From NCBI RefSeq assembly GCF_001940235.1, contig NZ_MJIE01000001.1:2232001-2296000 (forward strand): a stretch of 64,000 bases of DNA, written 5' to 3'. This DNA is from Hornefia porci. Its GTDB lineage: Bacteria; Bacillota; Clostridia; Peptostreptococcales; Anaerovoracaceae. Both the position numbers and the translations under genes were made by a program. The first letter of the stretch is position 1, and each line of letters opens with the position of its first letter. Positions 1-9,054 of the stretch are shown here, piece after piece. Below the pieces are notes generated by a model. It worked only from the letters and a program-made list of their open reading frames with translations, was not told where the DNA came from and searched no databases.

Positions 1-1
1 G

Positions 2-271
2 GATGCGATTCTGGTTTCGCAGACGGTTACACAGAAAGACATTCACATCAAGCAGCTGACCCAGATGATCGAGCTGGTCGAGGCAGAAGGCCTCAGAGAC
101 AAGCTGATCTGCACCTGCGGCGGACCGAGAATCTCTCATGAGCTGGCACAGGAGCTTGGATATGACGCCGGATTCGGACCGGGTAAATATGCAGAGCATG
201 TAATGTCCTTCATCATGGAAGAAGTCGTGAAGCGCGGCTGGCAGAAGAAACCGAAAATCGAGGACAGATAA
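2..271 (+). CDS. kamE: Lysine 5,6-aminomutase beta subunit, C-terminal fragment
   Basis: Partial gene; the 5' part lies outside the window and the reading frame is open from base 2 to the TAA at 269. The 89 visible residues match the end of the adenosylcobalamin-binding beta subunit (KamE) that, with KamD, moves the terminal amino group of beta-lysine or D-lysine in lysine fermentation. The segments LVSQTVTQKDIHIK, CGGPRISHELAQELGYDAGFGPG and the last helix are typical of the B12-binding Rossmann domain. The genes that follow (atoE, atoD, atoA) belong to the same route to acetate and butyrate. OraE of ornithine fermentation is a more distant alternative. Confidence 0.85.
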   Translation, partial: DAILVSQTVTQKDIHIKQLTQMIELVEAEGLRDKLICTCGGPRISHELAQELGYDAGFGPGKYAEHVMSFIMEEVVKRGWQKKPKIEDR

Positions 272-301
272 CACATATTGTGTTAAGAAATGAACAAAAC
301 A

Positions 302-339
302 ACGTAAGCGTTGAAATTTAGCGGTTTCGACGCTTACGT
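302..339 (+). terminator. Long hairpin at the end of the kam operon
   Basis: Arms 302-316 and 325-339 pair over 15 bp with one G-T wobble and an 8-nt loop. There is only a weak T-rich stretch after it (ATGTTTTGAT). It lies 30 bp after the kamE stop and just before a new promoter, so an operon end is the natural reading. Confidence 0.6.
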
Positions 340-356
340 CATGTTTTGATAAATTG

Positions 357-385
357 TTGACAATTCATATCTCCGAGACTATAAT
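357..385 (+). promoter_or_regulatory. Sigma-A promoter of atoE-atoD-atoA
   Basis: TTGACA (357-362), 17-bp spacer, TATAAT (380-385): a consensus vegetative promoter 72 bp before atoE. A small hairpin (392-398 with 403-409) follows in the leader. The transport/CoA-transferase genes are therefore probably transcribed apart from the aminomutase genes, perhaps constitutively. Confidence 0.8.
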
Positions 386-457
386 GTAGTTGCAGCAGGG
401 AACTGCTGCGGGAAGAATTTTTATTATTGACTTATTATAGTTATAAGGAGAAATGAG

Positions 458-1828
458 ATGTTCAAGAAATTAACTGACGGCTGCGTTCACCTGGTGAACC
501 GCTATCTGCCGGACCCGTTCATTTTCTGTATTATCCTGACGATCGTCGTGTTCATCGGCGCATTGCCGGCGACGCACGCCGGCGTCATCGCCGTGATTAA
601 CGCATGGGGCGTGGGAGTATGGAATCTGCTGGCGTTCTCGATGCAGATGGTTCTGGTTCTGGTACTGGGCAGCGCATTCGCGAATGCGCCGGCGATCAAG
701 AAGCTGATTGCCAGAATCGCGAGTATTGCCAAGACGCCGGTACAGGCGATTATCGTTGTTACGTTTTTCTCGTTGCTGGCCTGCTGGCTGAACTGGGGAT
801 TCGGCTTGGTTGTCGGAGCTATTCTGGCCAAGGAGCTGGCGAGACAGATCAAGGGAGTCGATTACAGACTGCTGATTGCCTCAGCCTATTCGGGCTTTGT
901 CGTATGGCACGCCGGAATTTCCGGATCGATTCCGCTTGCGCTGGCGACTCCGGACGCACCGGGAGCACCTGGCGCTCTGGCGACGGCTACCGGAGGGGCG
1001 GTAACTCATATCATTTCCACATCGCAGACGATCTTTGCGCCGTGGAATCTGATCTGCTGCCTGATCATTCTGGTATGTCTGCCGTTCATCAACGCGAAGA
1101 TGCACCCGGCTCCGGGAGAGGCGATCACCGTTGACCCGAAGCTGCTTGCCGAGGCGCAGATCGAATACGCCGCACCGGTGACCCCGGCTGAGAAAATGGA
1201 GAACAGCGTAACCTGCTCGGCGATTATCGCGATCGCGGGACTGGTTTATCTGGTTTACTATTTCGCGACCTCAGGGTTCAACCTGTCGCTGAATATCGTA
1301 AACTTCATTTTCCTGATCCTGGGAATTATCTTCCACAAGACGCCGATCGGATATGTGAGGGCGATTGCGGATTCCGCGAAGGGCGCTGCGGGCATCATCC
1401 TTCAGTTCCCGTTCTATGCAGGCATCATGGGAATGATGACCTTCGCTCCGGAAGGCGGAACTTCTCTGGCGGGCGTGATCAGTAATTTCTTCGTATCGAT
1501 TTCGAACAATGTGACGTTCCCGCTGTTCACATTCCTGTCCGCAGGAATCGTAAACTTCTTTGTACCCTCCGGCGGAGGCCAGTGGGCGGTACAGGGACCG
1601 ATCATGATGCCGGCCGGACTGAAGCTGGGCGTCGATCCGAGCATTACCGGAATGGCCATTGCCTGGGGTGATGCGTGGACCAATATGATCCAGCCGTTCT
1701 GGGCACTGCCGGCACTGGGAATTGCAGGACTTTCGGCAAGAGATATTATGGGATATTGCTTGATAACATTGTTCTTTGTTGGTATAGTAGTATGTGGAGG
1801 TTTCGTAGTTGTAGGATTGATGGCCTAA
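458..1828 (+). CDS. atoE: AtoE-family short-chain fatty acid transporter
   Basis: A 456-residue, very hydrophobic protein of the AtoE/SCFA_trans family (PF02667), with about a dozen membrane segments and the conserved C-terminal stretch FFVPSGGGQWAVQGP. In E. coli AtoE takes up short-chain fatty acids; here, next to lysine-fermentation genes, it may move acetoacetate, butyrate or a related acid in either direction (inference). AAGGAG 446-451 sets the ATG at 458. It is followed after 71 bp by atoD in the same direction, and the gap holds a small hairpin (about 1828-1856) but no clear promoter, so co-transcription is likely. Confidence 0.88.
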   Translation: MFKKLTDGCVHLVNRYLPDPFIFCIILTIVVFIGALPATHAGVIAVINAWGVGVWNLLAFSMQMVLVLVLGSAFANAPAIKKLIARIASIAKTPVQAIIVVTFFSLLACWLNWGFGLVVGAILAKELARQIKGVDYRLLIASAYSGFVVWHAGISGSIPLALATPDAPGAPGALATATGGAVTHIISTSQTIFAPWNLICCLIILVCLPFINAKMHPAPGEAITVDPKLLAEAQIEYAAPVTPAEKMENSVTCSAIIAIAGLVYLVYYFATSGFNLSLNIVNFIFLILGIIFHKTPIGYVRAIADSAKGAAGIILQFPFYAGIMGMMTFAPEGGTSLAGVISNFFVSISNNVTFPLFTFLSAGIVNFFVPSGGGQWAVQGPIMMPAGLKLGVDPSITGMAIAWGDAWTNMIQPFWALPALGIAGLSARDIMGYCLITLFFVGIVVCGGFVVVGLMA

Positions 1829-1899
1829 CGTTTTCGTGAAGCCGGAGATCCTGAGGAAACGGCCTTCCATGACTAAAATTTATAGAAAGGTGATTTATT

Positions 1900-2622
1900 A
1901 TGATTGACAAAGTAATTACTGCCGATGAAGCAGTTGCTGGCGTTAAAGACGGTATGACCATCATGATCGGTGGCTTCCTCGGAACAGGTTCCCCGGAAAT
2001 CCTGATGGATGCGCTTGTCAGAAAAGGCGTCAAGCACTTGACTGTAATCGCGAATGACGGCGGACTGGATGTCGGACAGCCGGCGAACGGTCCCGGAAAG
2101 ACCCCGAGAGGCGTAGGCAAGCTCCTTGTCGGCCATCAGGTTGACCACATCATCGCTTCCCATCTGGGCGTAAACCCGAAGCTGAACGAGCAGTTCGCTG
2201 AGGGAACTCTGACCTACACGCTGGTACCGCAGGGTACTCTGGCTGAGAAGATCAGAGCGGCCAGCTACGGACTGGGCGGCGTTCTGACTCCGACCGGACT
2301 GGGAACTCCGATGGAGACCGAGAAGGACGAGCTGGGCAGAGACAAGATGACCATTGAAATCGATGGAAAGCGCTTCCTGCTGGAGAGACCTCTGCACGCG
2401 GATTACGCATTCTGCAGAGCTTCCGTTTGCGACAGATTCGGCAACTTCATGAGCGCCAAGGCAACCAAGAACTATAACTACGTTATGGCCGGCGCCGCGG
2501 ATCACGTTGTCGTCGCGACGGAGAAGCTGGTCGATATCGGCGAGGTTGATCCGGATACATTTGACGTTGCAGGCGTACTTGTAAATGATGTTGTGGAAGG
2601 AGAACCAAAATGGCAGATATAA
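1900..2622 (+). CDS. atoD: Acetoacetate/butyrate CoA-transferase, alpha subunit
   Basis: A 240-residue class I CoA-transferase alpha subunit. N-terminal GMTIMIGGFLGTGSPE is the nucleotide-loop region of the AtoD/CtfA family. With AtoA it moves CoA between an acyl-CoA and acetoacetate; in lysine fermenters the usual pair is butyryl-CoA plus acetoacetate, which gives butyrate and acetoacetyl-CoA. The ATG at 1900 follows AAAGGTG. The stop overlaps the start of atoA by 13 bp, typical of the coupled two-subunit enzyme. Confidence 0.88.
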   Translation: MIDKVITADEAVAGVKDGMTIMIGGFLGTGSPEILMDALVRKGVKHLTVIANDGGLDVGQPANGPGKTPRGVGKLLVGHQVDHIIASHLGVNPKLNEQFAEGTLTYTLVPQGTLAEKIRAASYGLGGVLTPTGLGTPMETEKDELGRDKMTIEIDGKRFLLERPLHADYAFCRASVCDRFGNFMSAKATKNYNYVMAGAADHVVVATEKLVDIGEVDPDTFDVAGVLVNDVVEGEPKWQI

Positions 2623-3275
2623 AACTCAAGGAAAGAATTGCCAAGAGAGTGGCAAAGGAAATGCATGACGGGGATGTCGTAAACCTTGGAATCGGCCTTC
2701 CGACCATGGTTCCGAATTACATTCCTGAGGATGTGATCGTGACCCTGCACTCCGAGAACGGATTCGCGGGGCTGGATGAGACCGTCAGCGATCCGTCCAA
2801 GATCGATGTGGATATCATTGATTCCGGCGGAAGCTACGTTACCGTGCTGCCGAGAGTTAAGTACTTCGATACGTCGGACAGCTTCGGAATCATCCGCGGC
2901 GGACATCTGGACGCCACCGTGCTGGGCGCGATGCAGGTTGCGGAGAACGGCGACCTGGCGAACTGGATCATTCCGGGTCACAAAGTTGCCGGTATGGGCG
3001 GCGCCATGGACCTGGTGGTCGGCGCGAAAAAGGTTATCATCGCGATGACCCACACCCAGAAGGGCAACCCGAAAATCATGGAGAAGTGCACACTGCCTCT
3101 GACCGCAGAGAAGTGTGTTGACCTGATCGTGACCGAAATGGGCGTTATGGAAGTAAGACCGGAGGGGCTGGTCGTAACCGAGCTGCATCCGGATTACAGC
3201 AAGGAGGACATCCAGAACGCGACAGCATGCAAGCTGATCTTCGCGGATGACCTCAAACCGATGGAAGAGGAATAA
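2610..3275 (+). CDS. atoA: Acetoacetate/butyrate CoA-transferase, beta subunit
   Basis: A 221-residue beta subunit of the class I CoA-transferase. The motif LHSENGFAGLDE holds the glutamate that forms the enzyme-CoA thioester in this family, followed by GGHLDATVLGAMQV. The start lies inside the end of atoD (GTGGAAGGAGA serves as ribosome site), so the two subunits are translationally coupled. The cluster ends at a hairpin shared with the convergent AlaX-type gene. Confidence 0.88.
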   Translation: MADIKLKERIAKRVAKEMHDGDVVNLGIGLPTMVPNYIPEDVIVTLHSENGFAGLDETVSDPSKIDVDIIDSGGSYVTVLPRVKYFDTSDSFGIIRGGHLDATVLGAMQVAENGDLANWIIPGHKVAGMGGAMDLVVGAKKVIIAMTHTQKGNPKIMEKCTLPLTAEKCVDLIVTEMGVMEVRPEGLVVTELHPDYSKEDIQNATACKLIFADDLKPMEEE

Positions 3276-3324
3276 TCGGATTCCGACCCGGACGATTCGG
3301 GCAAACCGGAAAAAGAGAACAAGA

Positions 3325-3357
3325 AACGGCGCAGTCGGACATATCGGCTGCGCCGTT
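3325..3357. terminator. Hairpin between convergent atoA and AlaX-type gene
   Basis: A 10-bp stem AACGGCGCAG/CTGCGCCGTT. Read on the minus strand it is followed by TTTCTTGTTCTCTTTTT, a good U-rich tail, so it mainly ends the minus-strand AlaX transcript. On the plus strand the tail is weak. Confidence 0.65.
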
Positions 3358-3398
3358 GTCTATGTGCATGAACGCTGCGTCTGCGCAAGCACCGCTGC

Positions 3399-4619
3399 TT
3401 ACGCGAGCACCGCGTTCAGAAATGCCTCCAGATGTTCTTTGTCCGGGAAAAAGGCTCGTGCTGAGGTTCCGTTCCCGCCGCCCTTGCCGCTGAATTGGGG
3501 AGCGGTGGTCTTAACCAGATTTCCGCAGTGCTTTTCGCCGGACAGGAGAATCGCGGTGTGGCTCGGTTCGTGAACCAGCGCAATCACGCCCTGACAGACG
3601 GGCCCGATTTTTTTGCCGAGATTGAACAGATCGTCTACGGACAGGTCGTCATAACGGGAGATCAGACCGGGGCGCATTTCCGCAGTGAGACGCTGTTGCT
3701 CCGCATTCAGAATCCGGGTGCGGAAAGCAGAAAGTCGGTCGTGGAGCTGCTGGTTCTTCGCCGCCTGTGCGTCGTATTTGCGGAGCAGGTCATCGTATCC
3801 CGCAGACATACGGTTTCCCAGCTCGTACAGGGTGTTGAACTGGTTCTGATAATGAGCCAGCGCGCGCTGCCCCGCTTCGAAATAGATGCGGGACATTCCT
3901 TTGTTGGGCTCGATTTTATATATCTTAATCAGACCCACCGCACCGCTCCGGGCGGGGTGAGTTCCGCAGCAGGCTACGCAGTCCGCGGGATTGTCCCGGG
4001 AACCGATGGTAACGATGGAAATATCCTCGTCAAACGCCAGCGCTTTTCGGAGAGGGAATTTCTCCGCTTCTCCGCGGGTATCAAACCGGTCCACAGAGAC
4101 CGGGAGATCATGCCAGATGACGCGGTTCGCCTCTGTTTCCGCAGCTTCAGCCATTTCCCACGTCATTTTTTCGTATGTGCCGGATGACGAATCGCCATTG
4201 AACGATATGTCGATCGTGATGGAATCCTCGCCCATATGGAAGCCTTTGTTGGCGCCGCCGAACAGCCGGTAAACCGCGCCGCTCAGAATATGCTCACTGC
4301 AGTGGCGCTGCATGTTGTCGAAACGGTGCGGCCAGTCGAGGGTCGCCTCTACCGTGTCTCCGGGGCGGAGCTTCTCTGTGCGGCCGGAGATGATATGAAG
4401 AATTTCTTCTGCATCGTTCTCCTGAGTATCGACAACGGGGAAGACGGTTCCACCCTTCGTTAAAGTGCCGCGGTCGCCGCTCTGCCCGCCGCCCTCAGGG
4501 AAAAAGACGGTCTGATCCAGGGTGACAAGGGTATTATTTGAATCGCAATTGACCGATAAAACAGTCGCTGTCACGCTTTTGAGATAAACATTCTGCTGGA
4601 ATAATTTTCTGGTTTTCAT
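3399..4619 (-). CDS. AlaX-type alanyl-tRNA editing protein
   Basis: About 406 residues. The N-terminal part (FPEGGGQSGDRG) and HCSEHILSG match the second additional domain of alanyl/threonyl-tRNA synthetases. The four zinc ligands are visible as HxxxH in HCSEH and CxxxH in CGTH. The C-terminal part, ending GKGGGNGTSARAFF, is DHHA1-like. This is the long AlaX form, a free-standing deacylase of Ser- or Gly-mischarged tRNA-Ala. I chose the ATG at 4619 because GGGAGGA lies directly before it; an in-frame ATG at 4631 sits on the ribosome site. Single gene, divergent from a promoter-like site in the 5' interval. Confidence 0.85.
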   Translation of the reverse strand: MKTRKLFQQNVYLKSVTATVLSVNCDSNNTLVTLDQTVFFPEGGGQSGDRGTLTKGGTVFPVVDTQENDAEEILHIISGRTEKLRPGDTVEATLDWPHRFDNMQRHCSEHILSGAVYRLFGGANKGFHMGEDSITIDISFNGDSSSGTYEKMTWEMAEAAETEANRVIWHDLPVSVDRFDTRGEAEKFPLRKALAFDEDISIVTIGSRDNPADCVACCGTHPARSGAVGLIKIYKIEPNKGMSRIYFEAGQRALAHYQNQFNTLYELGNRMSAGYDDLLRKYDAQAAKNQQLHDRLSAFRTRILNAEQQRLTAEMRPGLISRYDDLSVDDLFNLGKKIGPVCQGVIALVHEPSHTAILLSGEKHCGNLVKTTAPQFSGKGGGNGTSARAFFPDKEHLEAFLNAVLA

Positions 4620-4631
4620 AGTTCCTCCCAT

Positions 4632-5035
4632 TTACTAAATTCTGAAAAAATAATGCGGTAAAAAATGTGGATAACTACCTCTTGACAAAAAAGAATCAAT
4701 AGGTATAGTCTTGAAATTCCAACGATTTTCAAGGATTGAATTTTCCACATCGGGTTGTGACAAAAATCGTATACAATTTCTCGGATTCATGTGGAAAACT
4801 CCCTCGATTCCCTATATTTATAGGCTTTGCGGAGTGTTGACAATCGTTTGCCAAACCGCGAACATAAGTTGACATAATACCGTTTCCGCAGGCTGGATTT
4901 TGTATACTTTTCCGAACAGGATTGCGGAGAGACTGCGGTGCCGCGAGACCGCGGGCGCGTGAGGCCGTGAGTTCGCAGAACCGTGTTTTGCGAAGCCTGC
5001 GCTCGCCGAACGCAATGACGCCGGTCGCCGCGGGC
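4632..5035. other. Gene-free interval with three DnaA-box-like sites
   Basis: The interval 5' of the AlaX gene holds no convincing gene. Its first half is AT-rich and carries TGTGGATAA (4666-4674), TTTTCCACA (4741-4749) and TGTGGAAAA (4790-4798), all fitting TTWTNCACA in one or the other orientation. A plus-strand TTGACA-N16-TATAGT (4682-4709) lies among them with no gene in front of it. The second half (4920-5035) is GC-rich with short dyads and probably holds the 3' end of the minus-strand gene that stops at 5036. Confidence 0.5.
4682..4709 (+). promoter_or_regulatory. Promoter-like sequence without a gene
   Basis: TTGACA (4682-4687), 16-bp spacer, TATAGT (4704-4709), reading away from the AlaX gene into a region without an ORF I can support. 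It could start a short untranslated RNA or be chance in AT-rich DNA. Confidence 0.35.
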
Positions 5036-6217
5036 TCATTCCACCTTGATGGAGTCGATGAATTCCAGAAAGTCAGTGAAATCGCTGTCCAGGTATTGCA
5101 TGAGCACAGGCTCATTGAATTCGAAGCTCGAAACCGGCGTCAGCTTCTCCCGCAGCGGGCTGAAGTGCAGGTCGAGCTCCAGCTTCCGTATGTTCCTCAG
5201 CGTGGCGGAGCTGACCAGAAGCTGTCCGCTGTCATCCATATGATAGACTCCGGTGAGATCGTTATACAGAAGGTACACCGGCTCCTTGACATGGTCATTA
5301 GTCGGGTTGTAAATCATGAACGTCCGGCCGTTGTGCTCCGGCAGAATCATCGCGTTCTTCGTGAGCTCGGTGCTGCTCCGGACGAATTCCTCCGGGCTGC
5401 CTTCATACCGGTATACCGTGACGAACTCAGAGTGCGCCAGATTCATATACGCCTCCATGTCGGAAATCCGCATATTTGAGATGCATCGGAATCCGCTGAT
5501 CTTCATGCCGGTGAATGTCAGCGCAGTGACGATGACGCGGAAGCCCTGTGTCGTTTCAATCAGCGATTCACAGCGGCAGCTGCTCCGCCCCTCTGCCATC
5601 GTGATCTCGTTGCGGTAGTAGGTAAGTGCGTTGAGCCCGGGGAACAAATCAAGATCCACGCCGTCGGCAGCAAGTCTGGCGGCCGCCGGAAAGTCATGTC
5701 CGAAGACGCGCATCAGAAAATAATTGGCCAGCGCGTTCTTCGAGGTCAGCCGGACGCAGCTTTTGTCGAAAAGTGCGGCCTGCTGTTCCTCCGTCAGCGT
5801 TCCGTCCATTTCCAGAAGGAACAGATATTTGTCCTCCGGCTCAGGAAGAGCGAGGGCGTATTTTTTGTTGTAGCGGATGAAATACTGCGCAAGGTGCACG
5901 GCCTCCTGCTGCCGTATCGCCACCTTGCGGCCGCCGAGACCGCCGATGAGCGAGGCCTCAAGCTCCCTGAGGGAGGTTTTGTCCACACCGTCATGCCATT
6001 CAAAACGGTCGAAGCCCTGTCCCTCGGCTTCAAAATAAAAAAACTGGTAGAGGTCGCCGGACCTGGGACTGTCTCCGGTCCAGCGGATGCAGAGACAGAT
6101 CACGCCCATCAGCCTCGTGTTGGTGATCCACGCGGAGTGGAATGTCTGGTACAGCGGGGTGGCGGTGCGGGCCAGACCGCCCTCCAGAACCCGGAACGTG
6201 CTTCTGATATCAGTCAA
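5036..6217 (-). CDS. Conserved-looking protein of unknown function
   Basis: 393 residues, not recognised. It is soluble-looking: no signal peptide and no membrane segment. It reads as mixed alpha/beta with an acidic C-terminus (SDFTDFLEFIDSIKVE). The frame is open upstream to 6268, but AAAGGAG followed after 7 bp by TTG points to a TTG start at 6217 (LTDIRSTFRVLEGG). It stands alone between the DnaA-box interval and the S-box promoter, divergent from metK. Codon use and GC match its neighbours, so recent transfer is not indicated. No function is proposed. Confidence 0.7.
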   Translation of the reverse strand: MTDIRSTFRVLEGGLARTATPLYQTFHSAWITNTRLMGVICLCIRWTGDSPRSGDLYQFFYFEAEGQGFDRFEWHDGVDKTSLRELEASLIGGLGGRKVAIRQQEAVHLAQYFIRYNKKYALALPEPEDKYLFLLEMDGTLTEEQQAALFDKSCVRLTSKNALANYFLMRVFGHDFPAAARLAADGVDLDLFPGLNALTYYRNEITMAEGRSSCRCESLIETTQGFRVIVTALTFTGMKISGFRCISNMRISDMEAYMNLAHSEFVTVYRYEGSPEEFVRSSTELTKNAMILPEHNGRTFMIYNPTNDHVKEPVYLLYNDLTGVYHMDDSGQLLVSSATLRNIRKLELDLHFSPLREKLTPVSSFEFNEPVLMQYLDSDFTDFLEFIDSIKVE

Positions 6218-6282
6218 GTTGAAACTCCTTTTACTTTTGATAAAAGTATACCTTTTTTTGACAAACATAGCAACATTGTATA

Positions 6283-6310
6283 TTGACGTAGGTACTGCCG
6301 ATAGTATAGA
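6283..6310 (+). promoter_or_regulatory. Promoter of the S-box/metK operon
   Basis: TTGACG (6283-6288), 16-bp spacer, TATAGA (6305-6310), with the aptamer starting about 10 bases after the -10 box. Confidence 0.7.
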
Positions 6311-6318
6311 ATGACGGT

Positions 6319-6436
6319 ATCCTTATCAAGAGCGGCGGAGGGAATAGGCCCTTTGATGCCCGGCAACCTGGATGCGGCGCAATACGGCGCTGCCGGCAAG
6401 GTGCTACGTCCTACAGTATATCTGAAAGATGAGGAA
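6319..6436 (+). promoter_or_regulatory. SAM-I (S-box) riboswitch aptamer
   Basis: Classic S-box order: P1 5' arm TCCTTATC (6320-6327) with CAAGAG after it, GGAGGGA, GGCCCTTTGATGCCCGGCAACC, the P3/P4 region with AAGGTGCTA and TCCTACAG, then GAAAGATGAGGA closing P1 (6428-6435). A terminator follows at once. SAM binding should favour termination and shut off metK and aspartate kinase when SAM is plentiful. Confidence 0.95.
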
Positions 6437-6451
6437 CGTGAAGGTAATCAC

Positions 6452-6480
6452 GCCTTTTCTTTCCGGAAAAGGCTTTTTTA
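6452..6480 (+). terminator. Intrinsic terminator of the SAM riboswitch
   Basis: GCCTTTTC (6452-6459) pairs with GAAAAGGC (6466-6473), followed by TTTTTT. It lies 15 bases after the aptamer, as expected for an expression platform. Confidence 0.9.
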
Positions 6481-6545
6481 TTGCGAAGGCGCCGTGGAGA
6501 ACGCGCGGCGAGGGAACACCGGAGGGTGTGAAACAGGAGGGAAAC

Positions 6546-7736
6546 ATGAAAAGATTATTTACATCGGAATCTGTTACAGAAGGACATCCGGATAAGATGT
6601 GCGACCAGATTTCAGACGCGATTCTGGACGCGATTCTGGAGAAGGATCCGAACGGACGCGTTGCCTGCGAGACGACGACGACAACGGGATACGCCATGGT
6701 CATGGGCGAAATCAGCACAGACTGCTATGTGGACATCCCCAAGATTGTCCGGGGAGTCATCCGCGATATCGGCTATGACCGCGCCAAATACGGATTCGAT
6801 GCGGAAACCTGCGCCATTCTCAGCGCGATCGACGAGCAGTCCGCGGATATTGCCATGGGCGTGAACGATGCTCTGGAGCACAAGGAAGGAACCATGGACG
6901 ACGGCATCGAGGCCATCGGCGCCGGCGATCAGGGAATCATGTTCGGATACGCCTGCAACGAGACGCCTGAGCTGATGCCGATGCCGATTTCGCTGGCGCA
7001 CAAGCTGGCGCTGCAGCTGACAAAGGTAAGAAAGGATGGAACGCTGAAATATCTGCGTCCGGACGGAAAGACGCAGGTTACGGTGGAATATGACGGTGAC
7101 AGAGTCAAGAGAATCGATACCGTCCTGATTTCCACTCAGCACGACCCTGAGGCGACTCAGGAGCAGATCCGCAGAGACCTCATCGAATACGTTGTGAAGC
7201 CCATTATTCCGGCAGAGCTGCTGGACGACGAGACCAAATACTTTGTGAACCCGACGGGACGTTTCGTCATCGGCGGACCTCACGGAGACTCCGGCCTGAC
7301 CGGACGGAAGATTATCGTGGACACCTACGGCGGCTACGCTCATCACGGCGGCGGCGCGTTCTCCGGCAAGGATCCTACAAAGGTAGACCGTTCCGCAACC
7401 TACGCCGCGAGATATGCGGCCAAGAACCTGGTGGCGGCGGGCTTCGCAGATAAACTGGAAATTCAGCTGGCGTACGCCATCGGCGTTGCGAGACCGGTTT
7501 CCATCATGGTGGACACCTTCGGAACAGGAAAGCTTGCGGATGAGAAAATCGCTGAAATCGTAGATAAGCATTTCGACCTGCGTCCGGCGGCGATCATCCG
7601 CGATCTGGACCTCAGAAGACCGATTTACAGACAGACTGCTGCATACGGCCACTTCGGAAGAACGGATGTGGAGTTCCCCTGGGAGCGCCTGGACAAGGTG
7701 GAGGAGCTGAAAGCAGAGCTGCAATTGGAGGCATAA
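6546..7736 (+). CDS. metK: S-adenosylmethionine synthetase
   Basis: 396 residues, the normal length for MetK, which makes SAM from methionine and ATP. Visible family motifs are [20 protein letters not shown] at the N-terminus, [12 protein letters not shown] (about 117-128) and [16 protein letters not shown] (about 258-273). GGAGGGAAAC sets the ATG at 6546; an open frame upstream belongs to the riboswitch leader. Expression is controlled by the S-box just upstream. Aspartate kinase starts only 7 bp after the stop, so both enzymes fall under SAM control. Confidence 0.97.
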   Translation: MKRLFTSESVTEGHPDKMCDQISDAILDAILEKDPNGRVACETTTTTGYAMVMGEISTDCYVDIPKIVRGVIRDIGYDRAKYGFDAETCAILSAIDEQSADIAMGVNDALEHKEGTMDDGIEAIGAGDQGIMFGYACNETPELMPMPISLAHKLALQLTKVRKDGTLKYLRPDGKTQVTVEYDGDRVKRIDTVLISTQHDPEATQEQIRRDLIEYVVKPIIPAELLDDETKYFVNPTGRFVIGGPHGDSGLTGRKIIVDTYGGYAHHGGGAFSGKDPTKVDRSATYAARYAAKNLVAAGFADKLEIQLAYAIGVARPVSIMVDTFGTGKLADEKIAEIVDKHFDLRPAAIIRDLDLRRPIYRQTAAYGHFGRTDVEFPWERLDKVEELKAELQLEA

Positions 7737-7743
7737 TCGGTAT

Positions 7744-9054
7744 ATGGGAGTTAAAGTACTGAAATTCGGCGGGTCCTCTGTGGCGGACGGCATCCAGCTT
7801 GAGAAGACCCGCAAGATCATCGAGAGCGATCCGGACCGCAGATACATTGTTGTGTCCGCGCCTGGAAAACGCTTCGAGGTGGATAACAAGGTGACAGATC
7901 TGCTGTACCTGTGCAAGACGCACATGGATCAGAATCTGCCCTATGATCAGCTGTTTCAGGTCATCGAGGACCGCTTCAACGCGGCGAAGATGAATCTGGG
8001 TATTGATGTGGACCTGCAGAAGCATTTCGATGTTATTTTGCAGAATATGAAGAACGGCGCCAGCGCGGACTATATCGCGAGCCGCGGGGAGTACCTCTCC
8101 GCGGTGCTGGTGGCGGCTTACATCGGCTATGACTTTGTAGACACGGCGGGCCTGATTCTGTTCGACAGAAAAGGCCGTCTCCTTGCAGAGGAAACGAACC
8201 GTGCTCTTTCCGCGGAACTCTCGAAGCATGAGCATGCGGTAATCCCGGGATTTTACGGCTCTGATAGAGAAACGGGCGAGATCGTCACGTTTTCCCGGGG
8301 CGGCTCGGACATCACGGGAGCACTGGTGTCCCGGGCAGTGAACGCGGACATGTATGAGAACTGGACGGACGTCTCCGGCTTTCTGATGGCGGATCCGCGG
8401 ATCGTGAAGGACCCCCGGCCCATCGACCGCATCTCGTACAAAGAACTGCGGGAGCTGTCGTACATGGGCGCGTCGGTGCTGCATGAGGACGCGATTTATC
8501 CGTGCCGCGTGGAGAATATTCCGATTAACATCAGGAACACCAACCAGCCTGAGGATCCGGGCACGATCATTACGGCGGAGGAGGAAACCAGCGAGAAAAT
8601 CGTCACGGGCATCGCCGGAAGCCGCGATTTCACGGTTATCGCCATCTATAAAAACATGCTGGCTGCGGAGAAGGGGTTCGTGCGCAGAATCCTGATGATT
8701 CTGGAGGACTTTGATATCAGCATCGAGCATATGCCTACCGGAATTGACACGATTTCCGTGGTTCTGGCAGACAGCGCCATTGACGGCCGGCTGGATGAAA
8801 TCCTGGAAGAATTCAACGCACAGCTGAAGCCGGATAATATTGAAGTGTTCGAGGACATCTCTCTGATCGCGACAGTGGGATACGGAATGAACCGGCGCGC
8901 CGGCGTGGCGGCCAGACTGTTCACCGCACTGGCGGATGCGAAGGTGAATATCCGGATGATCGACCAGGGCTCCAGCGAGATGAACATCATCGTGGGCGTG
9001 GAGAACGGAGATTTCGAGAACGCTATCCGTGCGATTTACGCGGCGTTTTCCTGA
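7744..9054 (+). CDS. Aspartate kinase
   Basis: 436 residues, monofunctional aspartokinase that phosphorylates aspartate in the first step toward lysine, threonine and methionine. KFGGSSVAD (about 6-14) starts the kinase domain and FSRGGSDITGAL lies in the catalytic core. Two C-terminal ACT domains (from about residue 285, with EDISLIATVGYGMNRRAGVAARLFTAL) should bind the feedback effector. The start lies 7 bp after metK, with GGAGG inside the end of metK. Lying behind the S-box, its supply role is probably for methionine/SAM. A terminator follows at 9181. Confidence 0.93.
   Translation: MGVKVLKFGGSSVADGIQLEKTRKIIESDPDRRYIVVSAPGKRFEVDNKVTDLLYLCKTHMDQNLPYDQLFQVIEDRFNAAKMNLGIDVDLQKHFDVILQNMKNGASADYIASRGEYLSAVLVAAYIGYDFVDTAGLILFDRKGRLLAEETNRALSAELSKHEHAVIPGFYGSDRETGEIVTFSRGGSDITGALVSRAVNADMYENWTDVSGFLMADPRIVKDPRPIDRISYKELRELSYMGASVLHEDAIYPCRVENIPINIRNTNQPEDPGTIITAEEETSEKIVTGIAGSRDFTVIAIYKNMLAAEKGFVRRILMILEDFDISIEHMPTGIDTISVVLADSAIDGRLDEILEEFNAQLKPDNIEVFEDISLIATVGYGMNRRAGVAARLFTALADAKVNIRMIDQGSSEMNIIVGVENGDFENAIRAIYAAFS

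Noticed and set aside
901..925. TGGCACG at 905 as a sigma-54 promoter
   Set aside because: No TTGC at the right distance and it lies inside atoE.
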